Below are positions 16,503-25,678 of a stretch of 64,000 nucleotides of DNA, one piece after another (within the stretch, counting starts at the first letter, position 1; the number at the start of each line of letters is the position of its first letter). This DNA is from Agromyces bracchium (GTDB lineage: Bacteria; Actinomycetota; Actinomycetes; Actinomycetales; Microbacteriaceae), in NCBI RefSeq assembly GCF_009709675.1, contig NZ_WMLB01000031.1, positions 1-64,000 on the forward strand. The letters run 5' to 3'. The position numbers and the translations under genes were made by a program. A model generated the notes under the pieces. It saw nothing but the letters and a program-made list of their open reading frames with translations. It made no database searches and was not told where the DNA came from.

Positions 16503-18299
16503 ATGACTGATTTCCGTCCGCCCGTCGCCGACCTGGCCTACACGCTCGCGCACGTCGTGGGCTACGACCGGGTCGCCGAGCTTCCGGGCTTCGAACATGC
16601 CGACCTCGACATGGTCACCGAGATCCTGGAGGAGGTCGGCGGCTTCATGGCCGAGGTCGTCGCCCCCACCAACCGCGCCGGCGACCTCGAGGGCGCCCGC
16701 CTGAACGCCGACGGCACGGTGACCACGCCGACCGGGTTCCGGGAGGCGTACGCCGCCTACGTCGAGGCCGGCTGGGGATCGGTTCCCCTGCCCGAGGCCT
16801 TCGGCGGCGGCGACTTCCCGCGCACGGTCGGGCTCGCCATCCAGGAACTGACGATGGAGGCCAACATGGCCTTCTCGCTCGCGCCCCTCCTCACGCAGGG
16901 CGCGATCGAGGCCCTCCTGCACTACGGCAGCGATGAGCAGAAGCAGGCCTGGCTGCCCAAGATGGTCACCGGCGAGTGGGCCGGCACGATGAACCTCACC
17001 GAGCCGCACGCCGGCTCCGACGTGGGCGCCCTGACGACGAAGGCGGTCAAGCGCCCCGACGGCACGTACGGCATCACCGGGCAGAAGATCTTCATCACCT
17101 TCGGCGACCACGACCTGAGCGACCAGATCGTGCACCTGGTGCTCGCCCGCACTCCCGACGCGCCCGCCGGCACCAAGGGCATCTCGTGCTTCATCGTGCC
17201 GAAGTTCCTCGTGAACGACGACGGCTCGCTCGGCGAGCGCAACGGCGTGCACACGGTCGGCGTCGAACACAAGATGGGCATCCACGGCTCCCCCACCTGC
17301 GTGCTGTCGTACGAGGATGCCACCGGGTACCTCATCGGCGAGGAGAACCTCGGCATGCGCATCATGTTCGTGATGATGAACAGCGCCCGCCTCTCGGTGG
17401 GCACGCAGGGCCTCGCCGTGGCCGAGCGCGCGTACCAGCAGTCGCTCGACTACGCGACGGGCCGCATCCAGGGCCGCGCGCTCGGCGCCACGCAGGACTC
17501 GCCGATCATCGACTTCCCCGACGTGCGCCGCATGCTCATGACGCAGAAGTCGTACATCGCCGCGCTCCGCCGCATGATGCTCCTGAACGCCGTGTACGTC
17601 GACATCTCGACCCACCACCCGGATGCCGCGACCCGCGCCCGCGCGGACGAGATCGTCGGCCTCCTCACCCCCATCTGCAAGTCGTTCGGCACCGACCTCG
17701 GCAACGAGCTCACGTCGCTCGCGCTGCAGATCCACGGCGGCATGGGCTTCATCGAGGAGACGGGCGCCGCGCAGCACTACCGTGACGTGCGCATCGCCGC
17801 GATCTACGAGGGCACCAACGGCATCCAGGCCGCCGACCTCGTGGGGCGCAAGCTCGGCGTCCGGGGCGGGGCGTCGTCCCTCGAGTTCATCGCGACCATG
17901 CGCGAGCTCGACGGCGAGTTGGCGACGGCGGGCGAGGAGTTCGCGTCCATCCGGGCCCAGCTGAACACGAGTCTCGACGTGCTCGAGCAGACCACGGCGT
18001 GGATGCTCAACACCGGCGCCTCCGACCCCAACTCGGTGCTCGCGGGCTCCAGCCCGTACCTGCGCATCTGGGGGCTGGTCGTGGGCGGATGGCTGCTCGC
18101 GAAGTCCGCGCTCGCCGCTCGCGAGCTCGACGGCGACGCCATCGCCGCGGCGCAGTTGCCGCTTGCGCGGTTCTACGCCGAGCAGCTGCTCCCGGCGGTC
18201 TCCGGCCTCGTCGGCGCCGCGACGGCCGGGTCGCGCGACCTGTTCGCGCTCGACGCCGACGCACTCGGCGACGTGGCGCGGCGCACGGCGCGCGTCTGA
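16503..18299 (+). CDS. Acyl-CoA dehydrogenase with C-terminal extension
   Basis: A 598-residue FAD flavoenzyme that would introduce the alpha-beta double bond in acyl-CoAs (beta-oxidation). Domain order is N-terminal helical, central beta (MNLTEPHAGSDVGALTTKA, KIFITFGDHD), C-terminal helical with IHGGMGFIEETGAAQHYRD and the catalytic base in AIYEGTNGIQ, then a roughly 120-residue helical extension found in the long (~600-residue) subfamily. The ATG at 16503 is the natural start; no strong ribosome site is visible. It is the last backbone gene before the first tRNA-derived repeat. Confidence 0.93.
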   Translation: MTDFRPPVADLAYTLAHVVGYDRVAELPGFEHADLDMVTEILEEVGGFMAEVVAPTNRAGDLEGARLNADGTVTTPTGFREAYAAYVEAGWGSVPLPEAFGGGDFPRTVGLAIQELTMEANMAFSLAPLLTQGAIEALLHYGSDEQKQAWLPKMVTGEWAGTMNLTEPHAGSDVGALTTKAVKRPDGTYGITGQKIFITFGDHDLSDQIVHLVLARTPDAPAGTKGISCFIVPKFLVNDDGSLGERNGVHTVGVEHKMGIHGSPTCVLSYEDATGYLIGEENLGMRIMFVMMNSARLSVGTQGLAVAERAYQQSLDYATGRIQGRALGATQDSPIIDFPDVRRMLMTQKSYIAALRRMMLLNAVYVDISTHHPDAATRARADEIVGLLTPICKSFGTDLGNELTSLALQIHGGMGFIEETGAAQHYRDVRIAAIYEGTNGIQAADLVGRKLGVRGGASSLEFIATMRELDGELATAGEEFASIRAQLNTSLDVLEQTTAWMLNTGASDPNSVLAGSSPYLRIWGLVVGGWLLAKSALAARELDGDAIAAAQLPLARFYAEQLLPAVSGLVGAATAGSRDLFALDADALGDVARRTARV

Positions 18300-18453
18300 C
18301 GCCTCACCGATACCGCGGGGGTCGTGCCGATCGGCACGGCCACCGCGGTCGTACGACGAGACGCGCTTGACCGCGCGTTGCGGTCAGCATCGCCGTCGCG
18401 CGCGCCGCGTCGACCTCAACAGACCCTGAGGTGACGCGAGGTCCGGAAACGAG

Positions 18454-18479
18454 AGAACCCCCGGATGACCGGGGGTTCT
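18454..18479. terminator. Terminator hairpin, left copy
   Basis: An 11-bp perfect stem with ATGA loop (arms AGAACCCCCGG and its complement) lies directly next to the left tRNA-derived repeat, on the side of the tRNA 3' end. Its core recurs at 44173-44198. It is probably the transcription terminator of the original tRNA-Met gene (minus strand). Confidence 0.8.
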
Positions 18480-18482
18480 GCG

Positions 18483-18517
18483 GTAGCGAGGGCGGGACTC
18501 GAACCCGCGACACCACG
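18483..18517 (-). other. Left attachment site: 3' end of a tRNA-Met gene (truncated)
   Basis: 35 bp identical to 44202-44236. Read on the minus strand it gives the variable loop, a full T-arm (GCGGG-TTCGAGT-CCCGC) and the 3' acceptor strand CCTCGCT plus discriminator A. There is no anticodon arm, D-arm or 5' acceptor half, so it is not a functional tRNA. Such duplicated tRNA 3' ends are the usual scar of tyrosine-recombinase integration. Confidence 0.8.
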
Positions 18518-18669
18518 GATGGGACGGGGTGGGCTTCGTGTCTTTCCTCGCGATCCGGAGATCTCGAATGGTCTCGGACTGGCCCGGGATTCCTTGAGAG
18601 AACGGATGCTGCCGAGCCGACTCTACTCGGGAGAGCTGGGAACGCCTCGGGTGGGCTCGGATGCATACT

Positions 18670-18683
18670 CGTTGAATAAGCGT
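18670..18683. repeat. 14-bp repeat CGTTGAATAAGCGT, left copy
   Basis: The same 14 bases occur at 44025-44038, in the same orientation. The left copy lies 153 bp inside the left attachment core, the right copy 164 bp inside the right core. The symmetry suggests integrase or excisionase arm sites of one element. The rest of 18518-18792 has no gene that I can support. Confidence 0.5.
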
Positions 18684-18792
18684 GCGCGCATCAAGTCCCT
18701 CGAAGTCACTCGAGACCGCCGGGCGGTGGGATCCTCACAGCGGCGACACGGGATCGCAGACTGTCACCGATCTGTGCAGCAGACCTCCGCCC

Positions 18793-19185
18793 TCACTCGA
18801 GATCGTGCCACCTGCCGCTCGGCTGTTGCTGCCCGAGACTGCTTCGACTCGCAGGGAGCACACCCGCGAAGAGGAAGATCGCCATCCCGATGGCAGAGAA
18901 GAACACCGCACCGCCAACTCCGATGACGAGAACCGCCATGAACATGTCGGGCCCATTCGTGGTGGATGAGAACGGGTAGAGCAGGGCTAGGCAGAGCGTC
19001 GTTCCAACTAGCGGAGTCAACGCGGACCACCATCTCGAGGCCCGGCCGTGGTATTTTCCGCCCCACCACAGCCAGACCGAGAACGCGCAGACACCCAGCC
19101 CGAGTCCCAGCGCCACCGCGAGGTAGCCGCTCCCAAGCCAGGCAAGCAGGGCATAGAACACGACGACGAAAACGATGAACGGCAT
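18793..19185 (-). CDS. Small membrane protein, unknown function
   Basis: A 130-residue protein with about four hydrophobic helices (MPFIVFVVVFYALLAWLGSG; YLAVALGLGLGVCAFSVWLW; TPLVGTTLCLALLYPF; MFMAVLVIGVGGAVFFSAIG region) and a polar C-terminus. The ATG at 19185 has GGGAGGG upstream; the longer open frame to 19527 runs into non-coding sequence. It lies just inside the left end of the island. No family recognised. Confidence 0.6.
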   Translation of the reverse strand: MPFIVFVVVFYALLAWLGSGYLAVALGLGLGVCAFSVWLWWGGKYHGRASRWWSALTPLVGTTLCLALLYPFSSTTNGPDMFMAVLVIGVGGAVFFSAIGMAIFLFAGVLPASRSSLGQQQPSGRWHDLE

Positions 19186-19483
19186 GGATGCCCTCCCACG
19201 GTGCTGTGTGCGCCACAGCATAGAGCCAAGTGCAATCTCAGCTGAAGGGCCCGCGCCCTTCATGGCCGGGGCCACGAACCGAAGAAGTCTGCGGGTTCGC
19301 CAAGCAAGTGGACCCGCTCCACATCGACGAGCCCGATCAGGCAATGACGTCCGGTCCTGTGGCGAGCGAGAGCAGCGTCCGTATTGGTGCGGCACAGCCG
19401 GACCGCACCAGCGGCCTGACCACTGCAAACCCCGACCATCAACCAAACTCGGGCCAGACCCCACCGTTCGGGAGAACTCCAGG
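19186..19483. other. No supported gene (298 bp)
   Basis: Short open frames here show no recognisable domain and disagree with each other in composition. The stretch lies just upstream of the integrase remnant and may be decayed integrase sequence. Confidence 0.4.
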
Positions 19484-19720
19484 TTCGACCGGGCTCTTGA
19501 GACGGCTGAGCTGAAGGCAATGACCATTCACGACCTCCAAACGGCCGCGAGTCTGGCAGTCTCGTCGGGTGCAAACGTCAAGGCGATGCAGCGGATGCTC
19601 GGACACGCCTCGGCGGCGAGGACGCTCGACACTTACTCGGAACTCTTCGACGACGACTTGGACGCCGTGGCAGTCCGCCTCGACGAGGCCGCAGCACTCG
19701 CGCTCGGCGCCCTCAACTGA
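19484..19720 (+). pseudogene. Tyrosine recombinase (phage-type integrase), C-terminal remnant
   Basis: About 79 codons match the end of actinobacterial tyrosine recombinases: HDLQTAASLAV, then GANVKAMQRMLGHASAARTLDTYSELF and DDDLDAVAVRLDEAA. The usual HDLRHTAAS box appears as HDLQTAAS, so the catalytic Arg and one residue are lost. The H-x-x-x-Y part (GHA...DTY) remains, but the N-terminal SAM-like domain, the first catalytic Arg region and a start are missing. It lies 1.0 kb from the left attachment repeat, where an integrase would normally sit, and is inactive as it stands. Confidence 0.8.
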
Positions 19721-19793
19721 TCGGACGCCGAACGAGAAGTCGACGGGCGTAGATCACGTTCGCATGCCCGAATCACATCCGATCAGGTTCGTC

Positions 19794-21203
19794 TTACGAG
19801 TTCAGGGCGACGAGGTTCTTGCGCATCGCACTCCAATGTTGGGGCTCATAGAAGCAGATCTCATTGGCGAACGCCGCTCCGGCGACCGTTGAGTTCATGA
19901 TCGTCCGTGCTTCGGGCACCATCCGTCGATTCAGCAGATCGAATGCGCTTGCCGTGTCGATGATGGGGTCTATGGTGTGCGAGTCCAGTGGTATGAGATT
20001 GTGACCGATCTCCTGGCCTACGACGGTGGCAAAGAAGTCACGACCACCTGGTGGGTCAGTTCTGATCTGGACCCCCAGAATCTGGCCCGTGCTGTTGACT
20101 CCATTCCCAGAGCCTTCCGACGAACCGGGCGCGTGGTCCTGACCGGGTTGCTGCTCGCGAACGTTCATTAGCATGTGCGCCCTGTCGCCACGTCCGAACG
20201 GAAGCCCGAGTCGGTTGAACAAGGTGAGAGCGAGTCTCGCATTGGCCCACTTCGGCGTCTGTGTCCAGCCGGGATTGTACGGGCGCGGGTCAATGTAGTA
20301 CCGAAGTCCGGCAGTCACGTCGCTGTCCATAGGGGCCAAGCCAGCCCGCACCGGAAGGTTGCGCTGGAGATACTTGAGCGCCATCAGGACGGTGTCCCAC
20401 CCCTCGTCGGTCATCGGCCAGGTGTTCACCTTGATCAGGAGTCGAAGGTCAGCAGTCGGGAGGAAATTGCGGCTTCCCAGCGAATTCGTACCTACAAGCT
20501 GCCCGTCACGGTAGAACCGAGCGATGAACTCGTACGTTCCCGCGTGCGACAACTGATCGCCATCGACATAGAAATTGACGTTGTCCTGCTCGGATCGGCT
20601 CGGAAGAAGGAACCGGCCCGACATCGTCGCCGGAACCCTGAAGCGGGCACCATTTGGCGCCTTGACTTCGAGGGATGCGAAGTCGAGCCGCGATACCAAC
20701 AGATCGGGCCCACCGAAGTCAAGGCGTGCGACCTCGATCCCCGCAATACGGGCGGGCAGGGCGACCGGGGGCCTGGCCTGGACGAACACTCGGATGAGTG
20801 TGTCCTTGCCTGCAACGAGCTCGTATTCGACCAAGCCCTGTGTAGCTTCCCAGCCAAGGACCTGCGGATCCCGCAGCGGCGGATCGTCCGTGGCTGCGAT
20901 CGCCTCAAGGTCGGCTCGCTTCTGAGCGATCTCCTGCTCAATGCGAAGAACCAAGCTTGCCAAGTCTTCGGCGTCGGACGCGGCTGCATGTTCAAGGTCA
21001 GACCGGACAGCGTCGACCCGCTTGCTCAACTCCCCGATATCCGTGGACAGCGCGGCCCGTAGGCGATCACCGGACGGGTTCTTCTCGGCGTTTTCTGCAT
21101 ACTCGTCCATGGCGCCCCCCGTTGCTTGCGGATTGCGTGACCACAGTGGACTGAGCCAGTGGGCACCTATCAACACGCCGTCCCCAGACATCAATGATGA
21201 CAT
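19794..21203 (-). CDS. Putative secreted-type zincin-like protein (QEIGH motif), unknown function
   Basis: A 469-residue protein if started at the ATG at 21203 (AAGGCGAGG upstream); an alternative ATG at 21110 with GGGGGG upstream gives 438 residues. Residues about 35-120 are a coiled coil (ELSKRVDAVRSDLEHAA, EQEIAQKRADLEAIA). A beta-rich middle follows, then VVGQEIGHNLIPLDSHTID, which looks like the zinc helix of metallopeptidases but with Gln instead of the first His. No signal peptide is visible. The C-terminus has a family-like Met-turn candidate (RTIMNSTV). Lower local GC than its neighbours suggests acquired DNA. Confidence 0.5.
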   Translation of the reverse strand: MSSLMSGDGVLIGAHWLSPLWSRNPQATGGAMDEYAENAEKNPSGDRLRAALSTDIGELSKRVDAVRSDLEHAAASDAEDLASLVLRIEQEIAQKRADLEAIAATDDPPLRDPQVLGWEATQGLVEYELVAGKDTLIRVFVQARPPVALPARIAGIEVARLDFGGPDLLVSRLDFASLEVKAPNGARFRVPATMSGRFLLPSRSEQDNVNFYVDGDQLSHAGTYEFIARFYRDGQLVGTNSLGSRNFLPTADLRLLIKVNTWPMTDEGWDTVLMALKYLQRNLPVRAGLAPMDSDVTAGLRYYIDPRPYNPGWTQTPKWANARLALTLFNRLGLPFGRGDRAHMLMNVREQQPGQDHAPGSSEGSGNGVNSTGQILGVQIRTDPPGGRDFFATVVGQEIGHNLIPLDSHTIDPIIDTASAFDLLNRRMVPEARTIMNSTVAGAAFANEICFYEPQHWSAMRKNLVALNS

Positions 21204-21374
21204 TTCCTCGCCTTTGCGGGAAGGTAAGCATTGGCTCGTCTCTGCCTTCAAGCAAGGGATTCTCACTTTGATGGGGGTCTGCTGCACGCGTGGGCGACAT
21301 CTCAGTTTTCCCGCCCATACGGCCGACGCAGCTAACCACCCGGGGGGAACACTGCGATCCGTCGCGGAAGCAAC

Positions 21375-22952
21375 CTACTCAGGGCGACGGATCGTCGTGA
21401 CGTCCGTCGGATTGATCAGGTCCGGTGCGGTGAATCCATCGAGGTCGTACTCCGACAGGATGCCGTCCACGAGATCCCTCGCATCATCGAGCTGGCCGTC
21501 GGCGCCGGCCATGCCCAGGATGTCGACATACGTCTTCTCGGGCTGGCCCCAGTAGTTGAGTTCGTACAGTTCGTGCCGGGCTGCGAACTCGCTGCCGATG
21601 GCATCCCACAGGGCCTTCATGGTCTTCGAGCGGTCGAGGGCCGTCTTCCCGTTCGAGCCGCGCAGGTAGCGGTCGAGGTCGGCCCGGAACTCGGGCACCT
21701 GGAAGTCGACGGCGTTGGAGTTCAGGTAGATGAGGCCGGAGGCGATGATCGTCTCGACGATCTGCCGCATCCGGAAGTACATGCCGGGCGCGGTCGCCGC
21801 GTAGGTGAGTGCGTAGCGGCCGTCGGGGATCAGGATGCCGCCAGGGCCCACCTCGGCTCGCTCGATCATGCCGTCGCGCAGACCCGAGACGAGGTTGCGG
21901 AACGCGAGGATCTCGCCGAGCTGCGCCTGCACGCCGCGGAATCCGCCGGCGCCGGTGATCTCGAGCGCCTTCGACACGAGGCCCGAGATGAAGTCGAGCT
22001 TGACCTCGAGACGCGTGGACGCCTGGAACGCGGCGCGCTGCATCCAGCCGAGCGGGCCGTCGTTGAACTCCTGCACCTTCTGGGCGTCGTAGACGAGCAC
22101 GTTCTCCCACGGGATGAGTGCACGGTCGAACACGAGGATCGCGTCGTTCTCATCGAAGCGACTGGACAGCGGGTAGTCGAACGGGCTCGCGGCCTTTGCC
22201 GCCGCCGCCTCGTACGAGTGGCGCGAGTAGAGCTTCACGCCCTTCGCGTTCATCGGCGCCATGAAGATGAGCGCGAACTCCTTCTTTCCGAGGAGGGCCC
22301 CGAAATGCGAGACGAAGGTGTACTGCGTGAGCGGCGCCCCCGTTGCGACAACCTTCGCGCCGCTCACGATCAGGCCATTGTCGGTCTCCTCCTCGACGTG
22401 CACGAACACGTCGCCGACCTCGTCGGCGGGCTTGGAGCGGTCGACTGGCGGGTGCACGATCGCGTGACCGACGTGCAAGACCTCCTCCTGCACCCGGCGG
22501 TACCAGTACGCGGCGTTCGGGGCGTACTCGCCGAAGAACGACGGGTCGGCGCCGAGCGTCATGAGCAGCGACGCCTTGTAGTCCGGAGTGCGGCCCATCC
22601 AACCCGCGACCTGCTTCTGCCAGCCGCGGATGGCACCGCGCGCGGCGCGAAGGTCCTCGGTCGTCCGGGGCACCTTGAAGAACGCGTGAGTGAAGCCACC
22701 GTTGCCGGTATCGGTCGGCAGGATCAGTTCCGAGTTCCGCGACGGGTCGGCGAGGGAACCGTAGAGGCGAGCAATGGAGCGAGCCGAATTGCGGTAGGCG
22801 GGATGGCTCGTGACGTCGTCGATCCTCTCGCCGTAGATGAAGACGTCGCGGCCGTCGTTCAGGCTGTCGAGGTACTCATCGGCGGTCTGCGGACGATCGG
22901 ACGCGCCGGAGGCGATCGATGCCTCGACGACGCGGGTCTCGGTGGTGCTCAT
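21375..22952 (-). CDS. HpaB-type FADH2-dependent aromatic hydroxylase (4-hydroxyphenylacetate 3-monooxygenase large component family)
   Basis: A 525-residue oxygenase of the acyl-CoA-dehydrogenase-like two-component family. The HpaB pattern is visible: TADEYLDSLNDGRDVFIYGERIDDVTSHPAY at the N-terminus, then DYKASLLMTLGADPSFFG, FVHVEEETDNGLIVSGAKVVATGAP, and IPWENVLVYD. It would ortho-hydroxylate a phenolic substrate using reduced flavin from a separate reductase; candidates are the flavin reductase at 41.6 kb or a chromosomal enzyme. The ATG at 22952 follows GAGGAGG. A TetR-type operator precedes it and a tetR gene lies upstream. Confidence 0.87.
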   Translation of the reverse strand: MSTTETRVVEASIASGASDRPQTADEYLDSLNDGRDVFIYGERIDDVTSHPAYRNSARSIARLYGSLADPSRNSELILPTDTGNGGFTHAFFKVPRTTEDLRAARGAIRGWQKQVAGWMGRTPDYKASLLMTLGADPSFFGEYAPNAAYWYRRVQEEVLHVGHAIVHPPVDRSKPADEVGDVFVHVEEETDNGLIVSGAKVVATGAPLTQYTFVSHFGALLGKKEFALIFMAPMNAKGVKLYSRHSYEAAAAKAASPFDYPLSSRFDENDAILVFDRALIPWENVLVYDAQKVQEFNDGPLGWMQRAAFQASTRLEVKLDFISGLVSKALEITGAGGFRGVQAQLGEILAFRNLVSGLRDGMIERAEVGPGGILIPDGRYALTYAATAPGMYFRMRQIVETIIASGLIYLNSNAVDFQVPEFRADLDRYLRGSNGKTALDRSKTMKALWDAIGSEFAARHELYELNYWGQPEKTYVDILGMAGADGQLDDARDLVDGILSEYDLDGFTAPDLINPTDVTTIRRPE

Positions 22953-22980
22953 GGGGGGCCTCCTCGGGGCGAGTCTTCAT

Positions 22981-23004
22981 CGTTATGTACGGCTGTACGT
23001 AACG
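22981..23004. promoter_or_regulatory. Inverted-repeat operator upstream of the HpaB-type gene
   Basis: Two half-sites of form GTTAyGTACrG face each other across 22981-23004, 29 bp upstream of the hydroxylase ATG. Its position would block transcription of that gene. The nearby tetR gene (23227-23817) is the natural candidate repressor. Confidence 0.55.
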
Positions 23005-23226
23005 GCGAAGCTAGTTCACACCGAGCTCGTGCGCAAGCGATGTGGACCGCACTCGTGACCCATGGCGGTCAATCTTGTGCAGGGGCCCAATCCGGGCCTT
23101 GACTCCTGTGCAGAATGACCTGCGGCGCGCCCTCGTGCTTGTAAGAACGCGCGTACACACGCCCGCGCAAGCAGCGACCGCGGGGCACACCGTCGCGGTG
23201 TCGAGCGTCGCCGAGGCGTGGCGAGG

Positions 23227-23817
23227 TCAGCGACGGCGGCCGTCGACGGGCGCGTCGGCGGCCGCGCCGAGCACCACGCGCAGGTGCGGCTCGACGTCGG
23301 AGGCGAAGAACATCACATCGAAGAGCGCCGACTGGAGGCAGATGCCATCGAACAGGAGCCCGAGCGTCTCGGCCGTGGCCGGGCCCGTGTACTCGCTCAC
23401 CGTGTCGACGAAATCGTGGGACCACTGGCGACTCTGCTCCCGCAGGCGAGGATGGCGCAGCGCGGAGAGGAACAGGTCGTGTTCGAGAACGAGGAGCCGG
23501 TGCTGGCGGACCGTGAGCTCCTCGACGAGGTTGCAGATGCCGCCCAGGAGGCCGAGCCGCTCGACGCCGTCGCGGAGCGTGCGCTCGGTGAACTCGCGAT
23601 TGCGTTCCCGCGAGAGCTCGACGACCGCCTCGAGGAGTTCGTCCTTGTCGGCGAAGTGATAGGTGGTGGAGCCGAGCGGAACGTCGGCGGCGTCCGCCAC
23701 CGCGCGGAAGGTCAGCCCACTGATGCCACGCTCGGCGACGACCCGGAGGCCGGCCTCGACGATGCGGCGGCGGCGTTCCGGGTCGTAGCGCCGACCGGTG
23801 CCATGCGTGGTGCTCAC
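23227..23817 (-). CDS. TetR-family transcriptional regulator
   Basis: A 196-residue regulator with a clear TetR helix-turn-helix (residues about 12-58: RRRRIVEAGLRVVAERG, LTFRAVADAADVPLGSTTYHFADKDELLEA) and a helical ligand domain. It is on the same strand, upstream of the HpaB-type hydroxylase, separated by 274 bp that contains a palindromic operator. It probably controls the hydroxylase and possibly the adjacent permease. Inducer likely the phenolic or amine substrate (inference). Confidence 0.9.
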   Translation of the reverse strand: MSTTHGTGRRYDPERRRRIVEAGLRVVAERGISGLTFRAVADAADVPLGSTTYHFADKDELLEAVVELSRERNREFTERTLRDGVERLGLLGGICNLVEELTVRQHRLLVLEHDLFLSALRHPRLREQSRQWSHDFVDTVSEYTGPATAETLGLLFDGICLQSALFDVMFFASDVEPHLRVVLGAAADAPVDGRRR

Positions 23818-23890
23818 GGCTCCACCCTAGGGATGACGCCGCGCTCCCGCCGGACACCTCGCGGGCGTTCGGCGGGAGCGGGGCCGTCGG

Positions 23891-25432
23891 TCAGCGCTCG
23901 GATGATCCGACCGCCGTCGTCGAGTCGGATGCGGGCGGCGCGTCGGACCCATCGCCGGTGTCGACGACCCGCACAGACGCAGTGCCGTGCTCGCGCAAGC
24001 CCTCGTACCGCTGGGGGTCGACGCGTTTGGCGACGAGTGCGACGACGACCCCGATCAGGAAGACGGCGACGGGCAGGAGTTGCAGGACGACGTTCACAGC
24101 GGGGTCGGCCGCTGAGAGCACCGAGAAGTTGAGCAATGCCGTGACTGCGATCGCGCCGAGAAGGAGGAAGGAGAGGATCGGCGAGATCGTCGAGCTCCAG
24201 ATGCTCACCGGCAGGCCGCGATTGCGTCGGAAGAACACGACGATCGCCACGCTGGTCAACGTGAACAGCACGAGCGGCGCAAGGGTGCCGACCGCGATGA
24301 ACCATCCGAAGACCATGAAGGGGTCGAGTCCGCTGACGACGACGGCGAGCAGGACGACGGCTCCGATCGCGGTCGTGACGAGCGATGCGACGTACGGCGA
24401 GCGGTGCTTGCGGTGCACCCAGGTGAGCCGCTGCGGCAGTACCGAGTGCCCGAGCGAGTGCAGGTAGCGCGTGACGATGTTGTGGTACGAGAGCACGCAC
24501 GCGAACATCGAGGTGATCGCCAGCACGCTCATGACCTGCATGAAGACCGGGCCGACCCACTCGGCTGCGGTCGTGTACATGATGTTCACCGGGTCCTCGG
24601 CGACCGCATCCATCACGCCGTTCACGCCGAAGGCCTGCATCCATCCCCAGATGGCGAAGCCGTAGAACACGGCCGCGGCGATGATCGAGATGAAGATGGC
24701 CCGCGGGATGGTCTTGCGCGGCTCGCGCGCCTCGTCTCGGAAGATCGCGGTGGCCTCGAAGCCGAGTCCGACGCTGATGCCGAAGAGGATGCCGAGTGGG
24801 AGCGAACCCCAGGTGATGGCGTCGACGCTGAAGAAGGGCGCCACCTGGATTCCCTCGGGCCCGCCCCCCTGGAAGAGGATGGCGAAGTCGATCACGAGGA
24901 TCACGATCACTTCGAGGATGAGTGCGACCGCCAGGACCTTTGCGCTGAGGTCGATGCTGAGGTAGCCGAGGAGCGCGACGATCGCGACTGCGACCAGGGT
25001 CCAGCCCCACCAGGGGAGGATGCCGGTGCCGATGAGGCTCACGAACAGGCCCTCGACCGAGAAGCCGAGCAGCATGTAGACGAACGCCTGGAAGAGGAAG
25101 TAGCCCAGCATGGCCAGGAATCCGGCACCCACGCCCACCGGACGGCCCATGGCCGCGGTGATGTACGAGTAGAACGCGCCCGCCTTCTCGACGTGGATCG
25201 ACATGGCGGCGAAGCCGGCGCCGAACAGCAGCATGATCAGCGGCCCGACGATATAGCTGAACGCGATGCCGGGGCCGTTGCCGTTCAGCATGTTGACCGG
25301 CGTGGAGACGAAGATCGTGAGCGGTGCGGCTGCGGCGACGACCATGAAGACGATGGAGATCGGACCGAGCTTGCCGCTCAGCCGCTGCGAAGTGCCTGCG
25401 TGCGCGTCGGCCTCGTGGGTGGGACTGGACAT
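23891..25432 (-). CDS. APC-superfamily amino acid/amine permease
   Basis: A 513-residue membrane transporter with about twelve helices. The family start is LGPISIVFMVVAAAAPLTIF followed by the GIAFSYIVGPLIMLLF segment, and GLGFEATAIFRDEAREPRKTIPRAI is the conserved loop after helix 6. The ATG at 25432 has CGGAGGACC upstream, so it is preferred over the one at 25465. In an island with gamma-glutamyl-amine genes, uptake of an amine or amino acid (a PuuP-like role) is the likely job. A 246-bp upstream gap contains an AT-rich promoter-like stretch. Confidence 0.9.
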   Translation of the reverse strand: MSSPTHEADAHAGTSQRLSGKLGPISIVFMVVAAAAPLTIFVSTPVNMLNGNGPGIAFSYIVGPLIMLLFGAGFAAMSIHVEKAGAFYSYITAAMGRPVGVGAGFLAMLGYFLFQAFVYMLLGFSVEGLFVSLIGTGILPWWGWTLVAVAIVALLGYLSIDLSAKVLAVALILEVIVILVIDFAILFQGGGPEGIQVAPFFSVDAITWGSLPLGILFGISVGLGFEATAIFRDEAREPRKTIPRAIFISIIAAAVFYGFAIWGWMQAFGVNGVMDAVAEDPVNIMYTTAAEWVGPVFMQVMSVLAITSMFACVLSYHNIVTRYLHSLGHSVLPQRLTWVHRKHRSPYVASLVTTAIGAVVLLAVVVSGLDPFMVFGWFIAVGTLAPLVLFTLTSVAIVVFFRRNRGLPVSIWSSTISPILSFLLLGAIAVTALLNFSVLSAADPAVNVVLQLLPVAVFLIGVVVALVAKRVDPQRYEGLREHGTASVRVVDTGDGSDAPPASDSTTAVGSSER

Positions 25433-25627
25433 GGGGTCCTCCGGGTTGTGGTCGGGCGATGTCACTCCGCTGTGGCATCGCTGCCGAGGGGTGCGGGGTG
25501 CGGCCTTGGCCGCGGTGTCAAGTCCGACAGTACGTTCGATCTGGTTTTTTTACAACCATTAACGTGATGTTTTACGAGAACGAAACGCTGCGGAACATAT
25601 GTACACAACAGCCCTCGCAGTCACGAC

Positions 25628-25660
25628 GACGGGGACGGCGCTCGTCGCGCCGTCCCCGTC
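25628..25660. terminator. Strong hairpin after the VOC-family gene
   Basis: A perfect 13-bp stem (arms 25628-25640 and 25648-25660, GACGGGGACGGCG) with a 7-base loop lies 18 bp after the stop of the minus-strand VOC gene. It very likely ends the transcript of the VOC/monooxygenase unit; no U-tract. Confidence 0.7.
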
Positions 25661-25678
25661 ATCCGCCCCGATGTCCCG

